Origin: Mugil cephalus
Lineage: Eukaryota > Chordata > Actinopteri > Mugiliformes > Mugilidae
Reading direction: 5' to 3'
DNA length: 64,000 nucleotides
Assembly (NCBI RefSeq): GCF_022458985.1
Contig: NC_061779.1
Coordinates: 16,165,001 to 16,229,000 of the forward strand
The position numbers and the translations under genes were made by a program. A model generated the notes under the pieces. The model made no database searches. It saw only the letters and a program-made list of their open reading frames with translations, and was not told the DNA's origin. Below, one piece after another: positions 35,501 to 48,800 of this stretch (its first letter is position 1; each line of letters opens with the position of its first letter).

Positions 35501-36106
35501 GCAGCTTAGAGGGACGTTTAAATTCAAATACACCCTGTGCTTTTCCTGGATATCTTCAAAAGCCGGCACATCCTGACGACATATTGACAGATTATCCCGT
35601 TAGCTTTACTTCCCCTGCCATGGCCACATAAATATCCCCTCTTTTAGGCTTTTCATTTGGCTTCGCTAATAACATTAATTATGGATCCGTTCTACGTGTC
35701 CCGGAAAGCCAACGCAGACACTTTCAACGTGGGTGTTAGAAACTAGGTTTGGTTGCATCTCTAGAGCTTCGCTCCTTACCTGTCCGGACACTTACCCCAA
35801 CTGAGGGTTGTCAGTGTGGTCCAAACTGGGCCTGTAATACACAGCTGGTCTCTGGTTCGATGTGAAGCCTGATCTACTGGGACGTCCGAGGTAAGAAGTG
35901 AAACTCGGTTTGCCAGAGTCTAAGACCATCAAAATCCAAATCAATATAATAAAAGCTTCACCTGAAACATCTGCATGTCGCTCTGGACTCTCACCGTAGG
36001 ACGGTGTGGATGGAGAGTTGCAGAGTTTCATTCTGTTGCCGGTCAGACGTCCCCTCGTGCCAGTTTCCACAACAGTCGGTGTGACAGTCCTCCCTTGCTC
36101 AGCCAT
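32514..36106 (-). CDS. ppp1r32: Protein phosphatase 1 regulatory subunit 32-like (11 coding exons in the short model)
   Basis: Orthologue of human PPP1R32 (C11orf66/IIIG9), a PP1-interacting protein of ciliated and polarised cells. Exons in gene order: 35995-36106, 35796-35919, 34883-35045, 34763-34808, 34565-34665, 33472-33537, 33292-33378, 33146-33208, 32962-33056, 32614-32718, 32514-32532. They total 981 nt with closed phases, 326 aa. Family words: SFTSYLGRPSRSGFTSNQRP, YYRPSLDHTDNP, LPNLVNRAMDSGFHQ, EYQKWFVPHRLAP, GTKEESGFTEG, SSVTKGDFVPP, RETGFTRG, TIGKKEPTGS, GNGYNGRD. These follow the human order (TSN/RPSLDALDNP, GAKEGSGFT, SVTKSDFLP, RETAFSRGNE, TVGKKEPTGF). I see no RVxF-type PP1 docking motif in the joined exons (human has KVHF). 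The terminal exon (acceptor ttattccacag, five codons, TAG) is well formed and near a poly(A) signal, but a longer 3' end is possible. Exons 4 and 5 acceptors were chosen to keep phase. Confidence 0.8.
33726..34362. mobile_element. Non-autonomous DNA transposon with TIRs and TA flanks
   Basis: The ends are TAGACCCCTTCA (33726-33737) and its exact complement TGAAGGGGTCTA (34351-34362). Both continue into a second shared word (TGTGACA). If TA is the duplicated target, the element is GACCCCTTCA...TGAAGGGGTC, about 633 bp. There is no transposase frame. TA targets fit Tc1/mariner-like or related superfamilies. It sits in the ppp1r32 intron between coding exons 5 and 6. Confidence 0.7.
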
Positions 36107-36908
36107 CTGTGACTGCTGTAATGGAAACCTTCACTGACAACAGTGATGGATAGCAAAAGTCCTCTGGGCCTGTGGCCTCCGCTGTAACCACAAACAACAG
36201 CAGCTAACACACTTTAACTGCGTAGATTTACAGGTCTGACAGCATCCAGGCTAACTGAAAGCTCCCTGAATAAATGATAACAGTGTGTAGGAAGTAATAC
36301 AATAAGTGCCTCTATTATTAAATGCCGTGTGAGTGAGGGAGAGTTTATCTGACTAACTGCTGCACTACTACAACAAAGTTAGAGCTATTTTTATTTACCC
36401 TCATTACAAATGACCCTGGAAAAAAAACAACAACAAAAAAAAACAATCTGCCACCTTAGAGGAAAGATTTCTCCCAGGACGTACCTGCACCTCCAGGTTG
36501 TTAGTTCACCTCTCTGTCTTGTGCTGCTTTTGAAGGTAAACACGTCTCTGTTGCTAGGAGATCCAACACAAGGGCAGAACACTGCAGCGGAGTCGTATGT
36601 GTAACCGCTACAAGTTACAAGTCATGTATGTGTAACATTGACATTATTACAGCAGGACTTAATGATCACATTCTCTTTTCGTTGGCTCCAGTTTTTGCAG
36701 CATTTAACGGTTTTTCTGCAGTTTGTTATGAACTCTACTGACTGGTAGATGAGCATTACCTGTAGATCAGCCGCTCACAATCTTTGTCTTCTACCTGACA
36801 ACCTACAACCCTGTCAGAGTTAGACATAAAAATATAATAAATAATGTCATTCTGTGAACTAGGGGACTCTGGTCTTACTATGTGCAATAATGTTAATAAT
36901 TATAACCC

Positions 36909-37245
36909 ATGTTTATAACTATACTGGCCCTGAGATTGTGCAATAACACATGCTTAACTCCATTATTTTCATACACTTGTATATATTTCTTTATATATTC
37001 TCACCTTGTGCAATTATTTTTTCACTGCAGAGCAATAACACGGAACACAGGTTCACTTCACTTATACTTGTGCATATTGTTATATATATATTTCCTATAT
37101 ATTTTTTTACATTCTTACTTATTCTTATTGTCTCTTACTTCTTATTCTGATTACTCTTTGTTCTTAACACTGGTACACTTTGGGTTGGAGCTGCTGTAAC
37201 GAAAAGTAATTTCCCCCTGGGATCAATAAAGTAATTCTGATTCTG
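36909..37245 (+). mobile_element. 3' end of a non-LTR retrotransposon (LINE-like)
   Basis: The segment ends with CCCCCTGGGATCAATAAAGT followed by AATTCTGATTCTG. This 'gggatcaataaagt..tctgattctg' tail is typical of abundant fish LINE copies. The preceding 300 bp (TTGTGCAATTA, TTGTGCATATTG, T-rich runs) fit the 3' UTR of such elements. The left border is approximate. There is no reverse transcriptase frame, so this is a 5'-truncated copy. Confidence 0.65.
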
Positions 37246-40200
37246 TAATGCAAATATTATAAATAAATATAACTATTTGCTTGTAAATTGCAAGATATTT
37301 GTGAAGTTTAAACATTTGTTTGTTTGAGTGAAACTATTCTATAGGCCCATAGTCTAACATCTCTTGAATTGAAGGAGAAAAAGCAAAAGCAATGAGGAGA
37401 AACGTTTTATGACAAAACGTTAGTTCCTAATTGTGCCTGTTCCTAGTTTTAATGATATAATCTGTGTGTTCTATCTGCCTTGAGTTCCTGTTGATTTTTC
37501 GTTTGTTCGACCTTTTTCCTTTTTTTGATTCACTCAAGTGTTTTCATTAAACCGTCAGCGGGAGTGACAAAAGTTGAATGTCTCTGCCATTCATCAGCGC
37601 CTTTGTAGTTATATTTAAACTTCTCTGTTTCCATGCAAAGTGGTTTTCACACATTGTCTTCAGCTGCTTGCTGTTGGCTGTTGGTGGCAAAAAACTATTT
37701 CAAGTTCATTTAATTTAGCCTTAAATGCAAATATGAAGATACACATTTTATCAAATTATAATTTCTGTTATCACTTAACACAATTTCTATGTACACACTT
37801 TACTTAGCCGTTGCACATTCAGACAAGCACAACAATGGATTTACACCTTGAGCTCAATATTATATAAAACTATTACAATCAGGACCACTGGCGACTAATA
37901 AAACCGTATGATATACTAGGGAGTAAAACTTTAAATGGCACTACCTTAGCTTTAGAGTTTAATGTCAGTGTATATACATTAATTTTCATGTAATGTACAT
38001 CTATGTTTTTCTTTTCTCCTTTATTTCATTCATAGACCGCTCTTGAAATGAGCCCCTCGGGGCAGACTTGTGATTTTGTCCAAATAATGATAAGAATTAA
38101 GAGGCGAACACCACATTATTTGTCCCCGTTATCTTGTGTGTGTCTAAAATCTTAGATTCACTGAACCAAAGGTCCCCTCCAGAATGGACATTTCCCCCGT
38201 GCGTCCACTGGATGGCATTGTGATGCCGCCGTGGCTCTGGCTTCAGTCTAAGGTTATATAAAAATGATGGATGGCTTGAAATTTGCATGACATCTTGATA
38301 AAAATGTCCATCCGAGACAGGGAGTTATCATCCGCCGTCGTTAGCTGCATAAAACGTCTGCAGACGTCCCTCACACATACACACACGCAGGTCTCAGTTT
38401 AATCCCGAGGACGGTCTCCTCCTGGTGTTTTTGTGGGACACCTGGAAAAACCTCCCGTGCTTGACGTCAGGGTCATTTCTCCAGAAGCAGGACACGTTTT
38501 TGCTAATTAACAGCCAAGGAGGGGGGACTTTTGTATGAAATCAAAGGAAGAAAACAGTGTTATTTCTATTCAGCGAGTCTCACACAGCACCTGCTTTGTG
38601 TTGCAGACCCTGCCAGCTCTTGCAACACACAGTATGAACACTTCAGACACAGCATGATTTCCTCCATTGTTAGATAGGATTCTGAATAACTGCATAAAAT
38701 CTAACTGATTTTTTTTTTCCCCCGTCCCCATCACAAGCTGCTCATCCTTTGGATCACCAAATCTGACAGTGCATTTCAGTCACACCAGTTCCACACCTTT
38801 CCTTTAATTCTCACCTCCCGTTCCCTGCCTTTTCATCTCATTTCCTTGGACTCACACTGCTTCTTCACCTCTGTCACATCACTTCTTGCCTCTTTTCCTC
38901 CATCTGCCCAGCAGTGGCAGTCGGCGGAGCCTGTCTTTACCAAGCTGTTGCCTGTGTTGCCATTTTCCGCAGTCTTTCTCGCTTGACATGTTGTCGCGCC
39001 AAGTCTGGAACTGTTCATTATCTTCTCCAAAAAAAAATACAAAAAAAAATAAATAACTACGGGGAAACGACTGCATTATTGAAAGTGGCAGTCTCATTTC
39101 CTGCCTCCTTTCTCTTAAACACAATGTGCACATTATTGGCATTTCTAATTATAAATACGCAGAGATCCATAGAGCAGAAAGAGGCCGGGCTCCTGTTTTC
39201 ATCCTAGTCAAAGATTACACCAGATGATTTCCCTTATTAGAGCAACTTCAGGCTGAGAGTCAGAGAGGAGGAACTGATCAGTGGAAGCACCTGCTGTTTG
39301 AAATGAAAACCTGGAGACTCTCGGCTCTCCACTGATTGTTCATCTCTGCAATCCAGCAACCTGTGTTTGTTCTTCATCTGCATAATTCACATATGTGATG
39401 TCAGTCACGATGAAGGCTTCTGGATCAATCCTTAAAAGTAAAGAAACAAAACCCCCCGAACCGTCTGCAACAGTTTGCACTTGAGATGGCACAGATAACA
39501 GAGGAGGAGAGACTAAAAGGGGGGAGAAAAAAAAAAAAGGTGGATGCAGTAGTTCTAAAAATAGATCGAGGTGATGCAAGCAAGGGTCTCCCGTCGAGAT
39601 GATGCACTTGGCTTGCCTGCAGCCGTCTGTTGTAGTTCAGGGAGGGACGAAACCTCGGCCCCTGTCTGCAGGGGCTCGGCTCGCTCTCGTCTGCGTTTCC
39701 TGCTTGGCTCCAGCTCCAGATAGTCTGCGGCTGCGGGGGGAGAATCTCAACGGCTCCTCTGTCAGTTCAATAACCTGATTCTGTGTCTGCCATAGAATAG
39801 CACGGAATTAATGTTTAGGGACATAAAGAGGCAGCTCAGGCGCTAAGACCCTTCTTTGTGTGTCGGGTCTCAGAGGGGCTCTCTCTGCTTCACTGCCTCA
39901 CAGTTTCGAGTCTTATCTCCTCCCCGCTACCTTTTTGACTCCTGTACTTAATAGGCAAATCTGGCACGCACCGTTTGCAGTAAATTGCATTGTCATCTTT
40001 TTCCATTTCGGGTTTCAGTCAGCCTCATGTGTGCGTGTCATGCTAAGGAGGCTGACCGTGATGAGCTGACTTGGGTTTCTGGCGCAAAATAAGACATTTA
40101 AAGTCAAAATGAGAACATTTCCTGACACGTACGAGACAGACAGGCAATTCTGGACAAGCTGAAGAGGAACCAATTCCGTTCTACAGAAACAATCTTCCCA

Positions 40201-41421
40201 CTGTCATGTCGATGAGGCAGGAAATCCCTTTGAATGTTTACGTAGAGGTTTAGTGCCACTTCAGGCCTTTGAGCTGGTGAAATGACGAACAGCAATACAA
40301 ATTAGACGTGGGGTGCCACTAGAACTCTGATTAGGTGTAAAAAATGGTGGTTTTGTTGGACAGTTGGATATTAATTAACCAATCAAAGGCTTGTCACAAG
40401 TACACACACATTACATTTAGAAAGGAAATAATTTTAAATGGAAACTTAATCAAATGACAATAAAATTCAACTTACCTTTATTGTTAAAACCTGGAAAAGG
40501 CTTTAGAGGATTTAGGATTTAGGAGCCGTTCCACTACAAAATGTGCTGGTTGGTCCATATTGAAATGCAAAAATGAGTGCGAATTGGATTCCACTTTTAC
40601 TTCACTGTGATGATAAAATCTTACATTCATCCTTATTCAGAGATGGCGTGACAATAAGAGAAACGGTTATTTAAGCGGAGGGAGTCATACTAATGTGGCT
40701 TAAGTATTTAGCAACAGCTACGTGTCTGTATATTATAAATAGAGTGTGACCATTATTAGGACAAGATATCAAACCTTTAAAGAACTTGACCAATGGTTAC
40801 CATTCAAACATCACTTTCAGACACCTGAACTGACAAGTGTCTCTGTTATTGGACAAAGCAAATACTCAAGAACAGTATATATAATACTGTAAGCTACACT
40901 CCTACATCTCTTCTGAGATGACATGGAGGAGGAATTATAAGTAGGAATGCGGTACTACAGGCCGGCCACAGCGATGCAGGACACGCAGCTGCTCCTGGGA
41001 ACTCAGTTATACAGAGACCGGGAGATGCCGTCCTAGCTGAGGAGGAGGTGGTCCGACCCCAACAGGAGCTCGGAATAAAAGATGAGGAGCTCCAGAGGGT
41101 CACAAAAAGGTGAACTCAAAGTGAAACCTCCAAGGAGCCGTCGTGAAGCCTCCAAGAGGAGATGGCTCGACGTGATGGAAGTTCATGGAGCAAAATGCAA
41201 GAGACGGAGAAGGAGCCCAACAAAACAACGGTCTTATTACATCTTTACTGTATTCTTAAGGGATAGATTAGGGAGATACTTTTTTTTTTTTTTAAATATG
41301 TCACTTGACAACAAGAGTCAGTGTGTCAGTATGAACTCTGAATAGATTACAAAAAAGAGGCACGGTTTCATCAGGTCATTTTGTATTCAGGTGTGTTTTG
41401 ACTCATTTTGCTGTCTTAGAA

Positions 41422-41723
41422 TAGAGGTCTGCAATGTTTTTCAGGCCAAGGACCCCAAACTGATGAGAGATTAAGGGGCCCCCTACCTACTATATGTTCT
41501 ATATTAAACTCGGCTTAGTGCTATTTATAAATACATATTACTATCATCATTTTGCATTCAGTATTATCCCTTATCCCTCCACTAAAATACGTTGGATTCA
41601 TGTTAATGTGTATTTAACAAAATTTAAATTTGTGGGAGAAATTTAAAAAATATATACAAAACATGTATAAGCAACCAAAGATTTCGTGATCCCCAGCAGT
41701 ACCTCCCCTGTTGAAGACCTATG
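41422..41723 (+). mobile_element. hAT-like MITE, copy A (internally deleted)
   Basis: Starts with TAGAGGTCTGCAATGTTTTT and ends with CTGTTGAAGACCTATG. Both halves match copy B at 42902-43572 in the opposite orientation (for example CCTACCTACTATATG, TATTAAACTCGGC). At about 302 bp it has lost roughly the middle half. The terminal words resemble hAT ends (CAGGGGTCTTCAAC). No 8-bp target duplication was readable. Confidence 0.75.
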
Positions 41724-42901
41724 TTTTAGGTCAGCCCTTAGTTTACTACAACAAAATATTTTTTTCTTTTCTTTTAAGCCTCTGGAAAAGTAGAGCAAGA
41801 GTTTGTTGGCTAAATGGTTGGCGGAGAAAAAAAAAAACAAGTCATGAGAACGGCAAAGTAGGAAATACAATAAGTCCCCATTGAATGTAAGTGTTAGACG
41901 CCGGATATAGTGACACAGACACAGCTGCAGTCAGACTGAATGTGAACCCGCACAGCTGCTGGAACAAAGACCAAAGTGTCAGAAGTGAAACAAATTGCAC
42001 AAACAATGCTGCATCTTATTAATGAGATAATCTGTCATCATTCTTGAAAAGGGATGAAAAGTTCCCTCAGAGTGCAGCATGTTGCTCAGTGATTCATTTA
42101 CCTTCATGCTGACTAATGTGTTGCCGTGAGCAGATGCTTTCCACTGTACATTTCTAATTGGTCTCAAAGGCAAAAACAACCATTGCAAATTGCAGCCTCT
42201 CAGCAAATGGATGGTATGAGTTATACTGGAATGGTGTCATTACGGCTTCTAATTATTTATACTATGGTTTAATCACACTGTATGTGTCCAGTTTTAATTC
42301 AGATAGCACTCAGAGATATATAATGATGAACACATGGGCGCGTGTGTCTACATTTTGGTGTGGGAGTGTTTTTCTCATTTTGGATATTAGAGCGTTCTTG
42401 TTAATGTTTCTGCATATGACAACGTTTTAGTGAAATGGCGATTTCACTGCTGAGAGGAAACATTTTTCCCTGTTTATTATAGAAGAGCTTGACCGGCCTC
42501 TACAACAATTCTGACCTCAGTCTCATCCGGTGACTTGGGCATGACTCGGGACCTGGACTGTGAACCCGGCCTCATTTCTCAGCATCAGCATGAGGCTTCT
42601 CTAACGCATCCACGGCTGAAAGGGAGGAAGGTTCAAGGTTCAATTATTATGTTTGTGAAAGCCCTTTTCAACGGAGTCGACCATTAGGGATGCTGTTTGG
42701 CGTACTTAGACGTCTTCAAACAGGATATTTTAGACCTAGAATAACCTTAGAGAATATATTACTATTTTTGTTTAACAAACAAGACTAATACACCCATGCT
42801 AGCTGCTTACTGAGGCAGCAGTGATTTGACTGCAAAAAGCTAAAGTTAGTATGCTAACATTCTCACACTAGCAATGCTCAAGCTTAAAAGGTGTTCAGTG
42901 G

Positions 42902-43572
42902 CATAGGTCTTCAACAGGGGGTCCACGACACCTAGGGGATCCGCAGCGGTACTGCAGGGGGATTGCAACACATTTGGGTAATTAGACATTTTTCATAGAT
43001 TTTTTTATTTATTTATTTTTTTTTAATTTGTTTAAATGCAAATTAACGTAAATCCAACATATTTTAGCGAAGGTATAATAACATAATAATAGGTTATCTT
43101 TCAGTCAGCACTCCACTCATTCAGCGATGCAGGGGCTGTTTGAACAGCGCACTATTACACACAGAGCACCACCCTAGCCGAGACCTGTCAATCTTCCTCC
43201 TGTACACAGTAGGACCCGCCCCCGTCGCTGCTGAGCCAATCACGAGGCAGCATATTACGCGCCGACTCTCACAGTGAAATCCAGACACAAGCTGCAGAGA
43301 AGCTAACTCCCATAAACTGAGACCAAAATGTTCTGGTGATTCACTGTCTCTACTGTATTTAGCTATGTTTAAAGGTAAATGTATGTATGTTTGAATTTGA
43401 ACATGTATTATTTGAATATCTTAATATTGAACGCAAAATGATAATAATAATGCATATTTACGAATAGCACTAGGCCGAGTTTAATATAGAACACATATAG
43501 TAGGTAGGAGGTCCCTACTTCATCTCTCATCAGTTTGGGGATCCTTAGCCTGAAAAATGTTGAAAAGCCCTG
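42902..43572 (-). mobile_element. hAT-like MITE, copy B (longer, inverted)
   Basis: Begins CATAGGTCTTCAACAGGGGG and ends TTGAAAAGCCCTG, which on the minus strand reads CAGGGCTTTTCAACA. It is the reverse-oriented relative of copy A and about 670 bp long. The interior has no intact transposase. Ends and size fit a non-autonomous hAT derivative. Confidence 0.75.
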
Positions 43573-45215
43573 CTTTATGCTAATGGTCAGCAATTAAACA
43601 AAACAGACTAGGCTGATGGAACAGAAGTCAAATTTTTAAACCTGTATCAAAGCAGAGTCATTCTGAGATTTAAATTAAATTAAATTTATCAACAGTTGAA
43701 TGTGTTGATCAGCCAATTGTTTCACCTACAGCTGAAATGTGTGAGTAAGTGTGTGAGTCTCCGGTGTCCGTTCAAACAAATCTATAAAAACAAAACACAA
43801 TGACACAGACCAATGACTCTGGACATATGTGTAGTAAAAATGATTCTTTAATATGGAACAAAATCAGAGCTCAGCTCCAAGGCTCCGTCCACCCAACACA
43901 CTCTGTAACACTGATGGGTGGAGGAGAACGAGAAAAATCAACCAGTAAGATCACAGTCCGCTCGGCCCAAAAACAGGAGAGGCTAAAAAAAACATGGAAC
44001 GCAAAACCAAAGTGCTACCGGGCTTCGGCCTTGAGACGCCCTCGCTCCCTTCCCTCCTCACCCAGGGTTCGACCTCAGGGACACGCCTCTCTGCTGCCAC
44101 CCAGGGCTCTCCCACCTCCTCCCTTACCTCACCCGTCTCACCTCACCCCCCCCCCCTCGTCGAGTCAGCGGCTCCTCAAACCAGTCGGTGACCCACTGAG
44201 CTCTCGGAGCGGGTGAGGTCTGCGTGGAGGTGCGTTTAGAGGAGCAGAGCGGCATGCGTGAAGGTCTTCATGCTGAGCGTGCTGCCGCCGCCGGTTTGTG
44301 GGTTTAGGGCTCTCGGAGAAGAGGGGTGTGGGGGCGTTTCTGAACAAGATGTCTGGGTTACCAGCATGGCTCCAGTGGAAAACGGAGTGGAGGTCGCTCC
44401 CAGACTAACCTGAAATCTATATAACTTTATAATGACTTTCAGAAGAGGTTCAGATGGAATGTTTGAAGTTTCAAAGGAGATGAGGCGAGGACGGGAGGGA
44501 GAGGACGTCTGCGGAGGCCACCCGGTAAGAACCCGTCACTATACTAACACAGGGACATCAACAGAAGTACTACACAGATATGTACAGAGCAACCAAGCAA
44601 CACATCGGAATACTGAGTAATAAATCTGGCGTGGGAAGGGGAGGGTAATAATAGTCCACTACAAATGCACATATCCCACTACTTTTTTCGCGTAGTTGGT
44701 CCAATCTTTAAGGCTATTCTCTTGCTCTTGCTACAAATGGGCAGCAGTGAAGCCGCCGCGACATAGATTCTGTGCTTGACTTTTGAATATGGCTGCTTTG
44801 TGATTCTGCGCGCTGAGCTGACAGACGCCCTTCCCCTCAGATTTTGCACAAGGTACGGAGAGAAAAAAAAAAGAAAAGAAAATGACATGAAGGCATGACC
44901 AGAGATGAGTTGCATGAATCTTTCTTTTTTGTGCTAAATCACTCTCTGCTCCACAGACCTCCACAGATATACAAGGTGCTCTTCAGCAACGTGGAGGGTG
45001 ACTGATGAGAGATGCTAATGTACAAAGGAGCGCGGATAGATGAGGGATGGTAGACCGCTGTGAAATTAGACTCTGGTGGGGGTATGCATTACCAGCCGAA
45101 CGGGAGAGTAAATGAACAATCGAGCAGAGGAAGTGGAAATCTATACTTAGTGGAGGATTAAAATGAGGCGCTGTAATGAAGAAACGGGGTGGACATGAGG
45201 AGGCACGGAGAAAAT

Positions 45216-45217
45216 GA

Positions 45218-45280
<63 letters not shown>
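45216..45280. repeat. (GAAA)n tetranucleotide microsatellite
   Basis: About 16 uninterrupted GAAA units. The repetitive protein frames on both strands here are by-products. Confidence 0.95.
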
Positions 45281-45824
45281 GGCATTTGTCAGCTTCAGCA
45301 AACACAGTCATCCTGCACCTTAACACACACTGAGTCACATGACAAACTACATCAGAGGGAGGAGGGAGGCACTGCACAGAGAGCACTAGCACTACCATGG
45401 ACGGACGCACACCTAACACACGTACGCACACGCACACACTACTGCACAGGGTCCCAGTCTGCGTTCCACTGCTCTCTCCTGGCTGCCAGAACCTCGCTGT
45501 GTCTTGTCGAGAGAAAAAACAACAAACGAACCGATTCAACAAACGAACGGACGGAAAGAAGAACTACACACACTTTTGGCTCCCCACTGGCTATAATAAA
45601 AAAATGAACCAGAAACGAAACCTAGGATATAAAAAGAGCCAGGGGCACCGGGTTTTACAGAAAGCATTTTCTCAATAACTGGCTTTTGAACAGCTCTACG
45701 CTTTTTCTTTTAGTCTACCAAGTATATACTATTAACCTTACCAGGCAGCTAAAATCTATACAGTACTGTCATTTTTCATATATTTATAGATATTTATACA
45801 CTATACAAAGTTGGCAAAAATACA

Positions 45825-45833
45825 TAAATAAAT
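45825..45833 (-). promoter_or_regulatory. AU-rich element in possible syt7 3' UTR
   Basis: Minus strand reads TATTTATTTAT, the AUUUA-overlap type of AU-rich element. It is relevant only if the syt7 transcript reaches this far. Confidence 0.25.
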
Positions 45834-48800
45834 ACATTAAATTAGATTGTACACATCACAATTGTGTGTTTTAAGTTAGAGCACTCTTTGTTGAAGAGGT
45901 GGGCCGCGGCAAGTGGAGAAAGTGGGTGAAGAAACAGGAGTGTTACCCTCGACATCCCTTAATGCAAAGAAAGTCACCATCGCGCCCGGTTAGTAACGTT
46001 TCAGAGTATGGCGTTAGTCATCAGTTGAGTGTATTGCTTATTACCTACCTGATTAAAAATGTCCACATTATGGCAGGAGTTAGAGGCAGCTCCAACTGCA
46101 TCACAAAGTCTATTTACAACCGGCGAGGGAAGGAAAAAAAATACTCTGAAGGATCTGGGTTTAGGGGAAGTAGTCAGAGTTTATTTTTAGTGTGTCTGTG
46201 GACTTTGTGACTCCTCGTGGGACTCCCTCTAAAGGATGGTGTTACAAATGAAGGCAGGACTGTATCCACTGTCCTTCCTGCAGACGGCTGCTGGGAGTAT
46301 CTGCTCTACCGTATCATGTCTGTGGCGGAGGCCGTCCTCAAGGTAATGTGAAACTGATAAGCTCCATCCCTGCACTGTACACAGGCCCAGCCAGATACAT
46401 AAGGCTATGGCATATGGAAGATAGGGAAGTGGGTGTAATGACACCTGCAGCGAAACTAACCGGACCACAGCCCTGTGCAAATTCAATACGCGTGTCTGTC
46501 TAGAAGGCACGGGGCACATTTTGGACACGCGGAGACATTTTATTCTCCCATCTTTTTTTGAATGATTAAAAGCGATTATTACTATCAGATTCGCCACGTG
46601 CCCCGTTAATCGTCTGGCTCTCGCACTAATCCTGGGCCCTTCTCGTTAAAGTTTGAGAGTTCTTATAAATATCTGACGAAGGAAGAGACGAGCCAATTAT
46701 GTGGCAAGTTCCTGTCAGTCGGTTGTGCTTAATCACGACTCCAACCCCAGAATTAGAGCCTGAATCACAAGCGTGCAGACTGCCTGTACGGGGTGACATG
46801 TTGTGGTTTACGTCCCTCGACTTCGCCCTCCGCACGTGCTCGCTCCCACACACTGTACGGCCTCCGGCCCAAGCCGTGAGGAGTCCAGGCTGAATGAGGA
46901 AGGCATCATCAGTGTCAGTACAGGGCCAATCCCGTCTAACACAATGACATTACAGTAAATCCCCAAGCCTATAAGCAGGCAGGGGTGAGATGTGGTGCCA
47001 AGACACCAGGGCAGAGCGCCTCCGTGGGGGAGGTGAGCAGTCCTCACGTGCACCCAGGGAGCACACAAAGACGTTTTATGGCGTAAGCGGCTACAAGCTA
47101 CAAATTCGTTCAGTCAATTTCCTGCAGGTGTGGGAGGGGGAAAGGTATGTGGCAGTGTTGCTACAGTGGGCCTGGGATGTGTCGGGTATCACTCCGCGCC
47201 TTTGCTTCTCTTGCCCCGACCGCACGACGCCTCCAACAAAAATACAGCGGACATCAAAAGCCCTTATTCAAGAAGGGCAGGTATAATCAGCTTCAGCATC
47301 ATCAACATCACCACTGGTTTTCATGGATATCATTGTTTTCTTCATCATTTCGAGTGACAAATGAAAACTCAGCGTAACAACAAATGTTAATTCTCCACCG
47401 ACGATATTTACATAAAGTTTTTAAAAACAGAAGGACTTTTCTTCTCACGGTTTATGTAAAGAAAGAAACCCAACACAAGAACACCAAGCACACACATACG
47501 CACAGACCGACCCACAGTCGAATGTGAACGAAAAAAAAGGAAAGAAAAAAAAACAAGATATTATTACTCATTATTGTTTTTCATATTCAGTTTGTTACGA
47601 TTCGGACGATGCTTACTTGAACCCTGATTGGGAGAAGTCACACTGGTTCCCACCAGATGCTTAAAACAATTGAAAGGGTGAGTTAGGGGAGGCGAGGTCT
47701 GTCCGCGCAGGGCGAGAAGTGCACACGCACACTCAGGCCGACTGGACAAATGACAAAGGTGACCTGGGAGACTTCTGAGCTTACTCAGCCGTCATAACAT
47801 GAGTCAGCGGAATAAAGAATCAACTGCAGTCCCTCCAGGATGAGATTACTACCGCCTGATTTCAATACGCGCGCACACACACACACATTCTCCAAGACAA
47901 AATACAGCGCACCCTTAATTTAATATAGAAAAACCTACAGCAATGCAGGCACCTTTCCAATACAGTGAGTCACTGATGCTCGCCTTATGAAAAACCAGAT
48001 CCGTCAAGCAAAACTAGAAGTGATGAATAACCGAGCGAGTATGACGAGGACAAACAGGCGCAGGAGAATATCATGCTAATCCCTCGGAAAACAGGTGTGA
48101 CCCCTTCAGCCAATAAAGCCGCGCGTTATTTAGAAAGTAAACAGGGAAGAGGAAGCTGCTGGTGACAGTGATGAATTTGGGGGTGCATACCCATGAATAA
48201 ACACTGCAGAGGAGACGGGTGTTCCCGGAGGTGAATGGAATTGTTCATGATACCAAGCTGGCCGTGGAGGATTAACCACGGAGAAACAGGGGGTTTGAGT
48301 TACATCAGGAGGGTCTGAGTTGTGTTTTTAAATGCAGTCACGCCTTCGAGGTCGAAAAATGAAGCCGGGGCACAAGAGCCAAAAACTGCATTTCCCCCGA
48401 ATGGCCACTTGAGGCCGACTCCAAAGGGAGCAGGTCGATCCATATAAACCACATAGAAAGAATCTAATATTTGCTGGCACAAAAACAGTTTTTGTTCTCT
48501 ATAGTTAATTTCATATTTATGACAACTGTACCGCTGAATTTCGCATTACTTGGACCAAAGTTTATAATTATTGTTAGTGATGAAAATAAGACTTTAACCA
48601 GATAATACTTCAAAAGTTAGGGTTAAGGGACAAACTGAGCCCAAATTCATCCTGAGGGGAACTTGAACGTTACTGGACAAATAACAACTCACATTCCTAA
48701 AGTAATGACGCTAACTTTGCCATGCCGGCAACTTGACTTGACTTAGCGTCAAAGAAAACTTTACAATAGAAATGAGAAAGTGTTGCAATACCCTCCAGAT

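Larger units (their letters stand above)
36107..43800. other. Gene-poor intergenic region between ppp1r32 and syt7
   Basis: No conserved protein was recognised. 36107-36600 likely includes the ppp1r32 promoter. 36909-37245 is a LINE-type tail. 37250-40900 is mostly A/T-rich unique sequence. 40900-41250 is a GC-richer island with broken frames only. 41422-41723 and 42902-43572 are two inverted copies of a hAT-like element. A further A/T-rich stretch runs to 43800. Confidence 0.6.

Noticed and set aside
40900..41345. GC-rich island with plus- and minus-strand short frames, possibly a pseudogene
   Set aside because: Frames are broken and no family could be recognised, so neither a gene nor a pseudogene can be supported.
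43800..44216. 138-codon plus-strand frame ending in Pro/Ser-rich sequence
   Set aside because: Low complexity from a C-rich tract, no recognisable domain and no splice context.
45147..45542. Minus-strand frames rich in SFFL repeats
   Set aside because: Direct translation of the (GAAA)n microsatellite.
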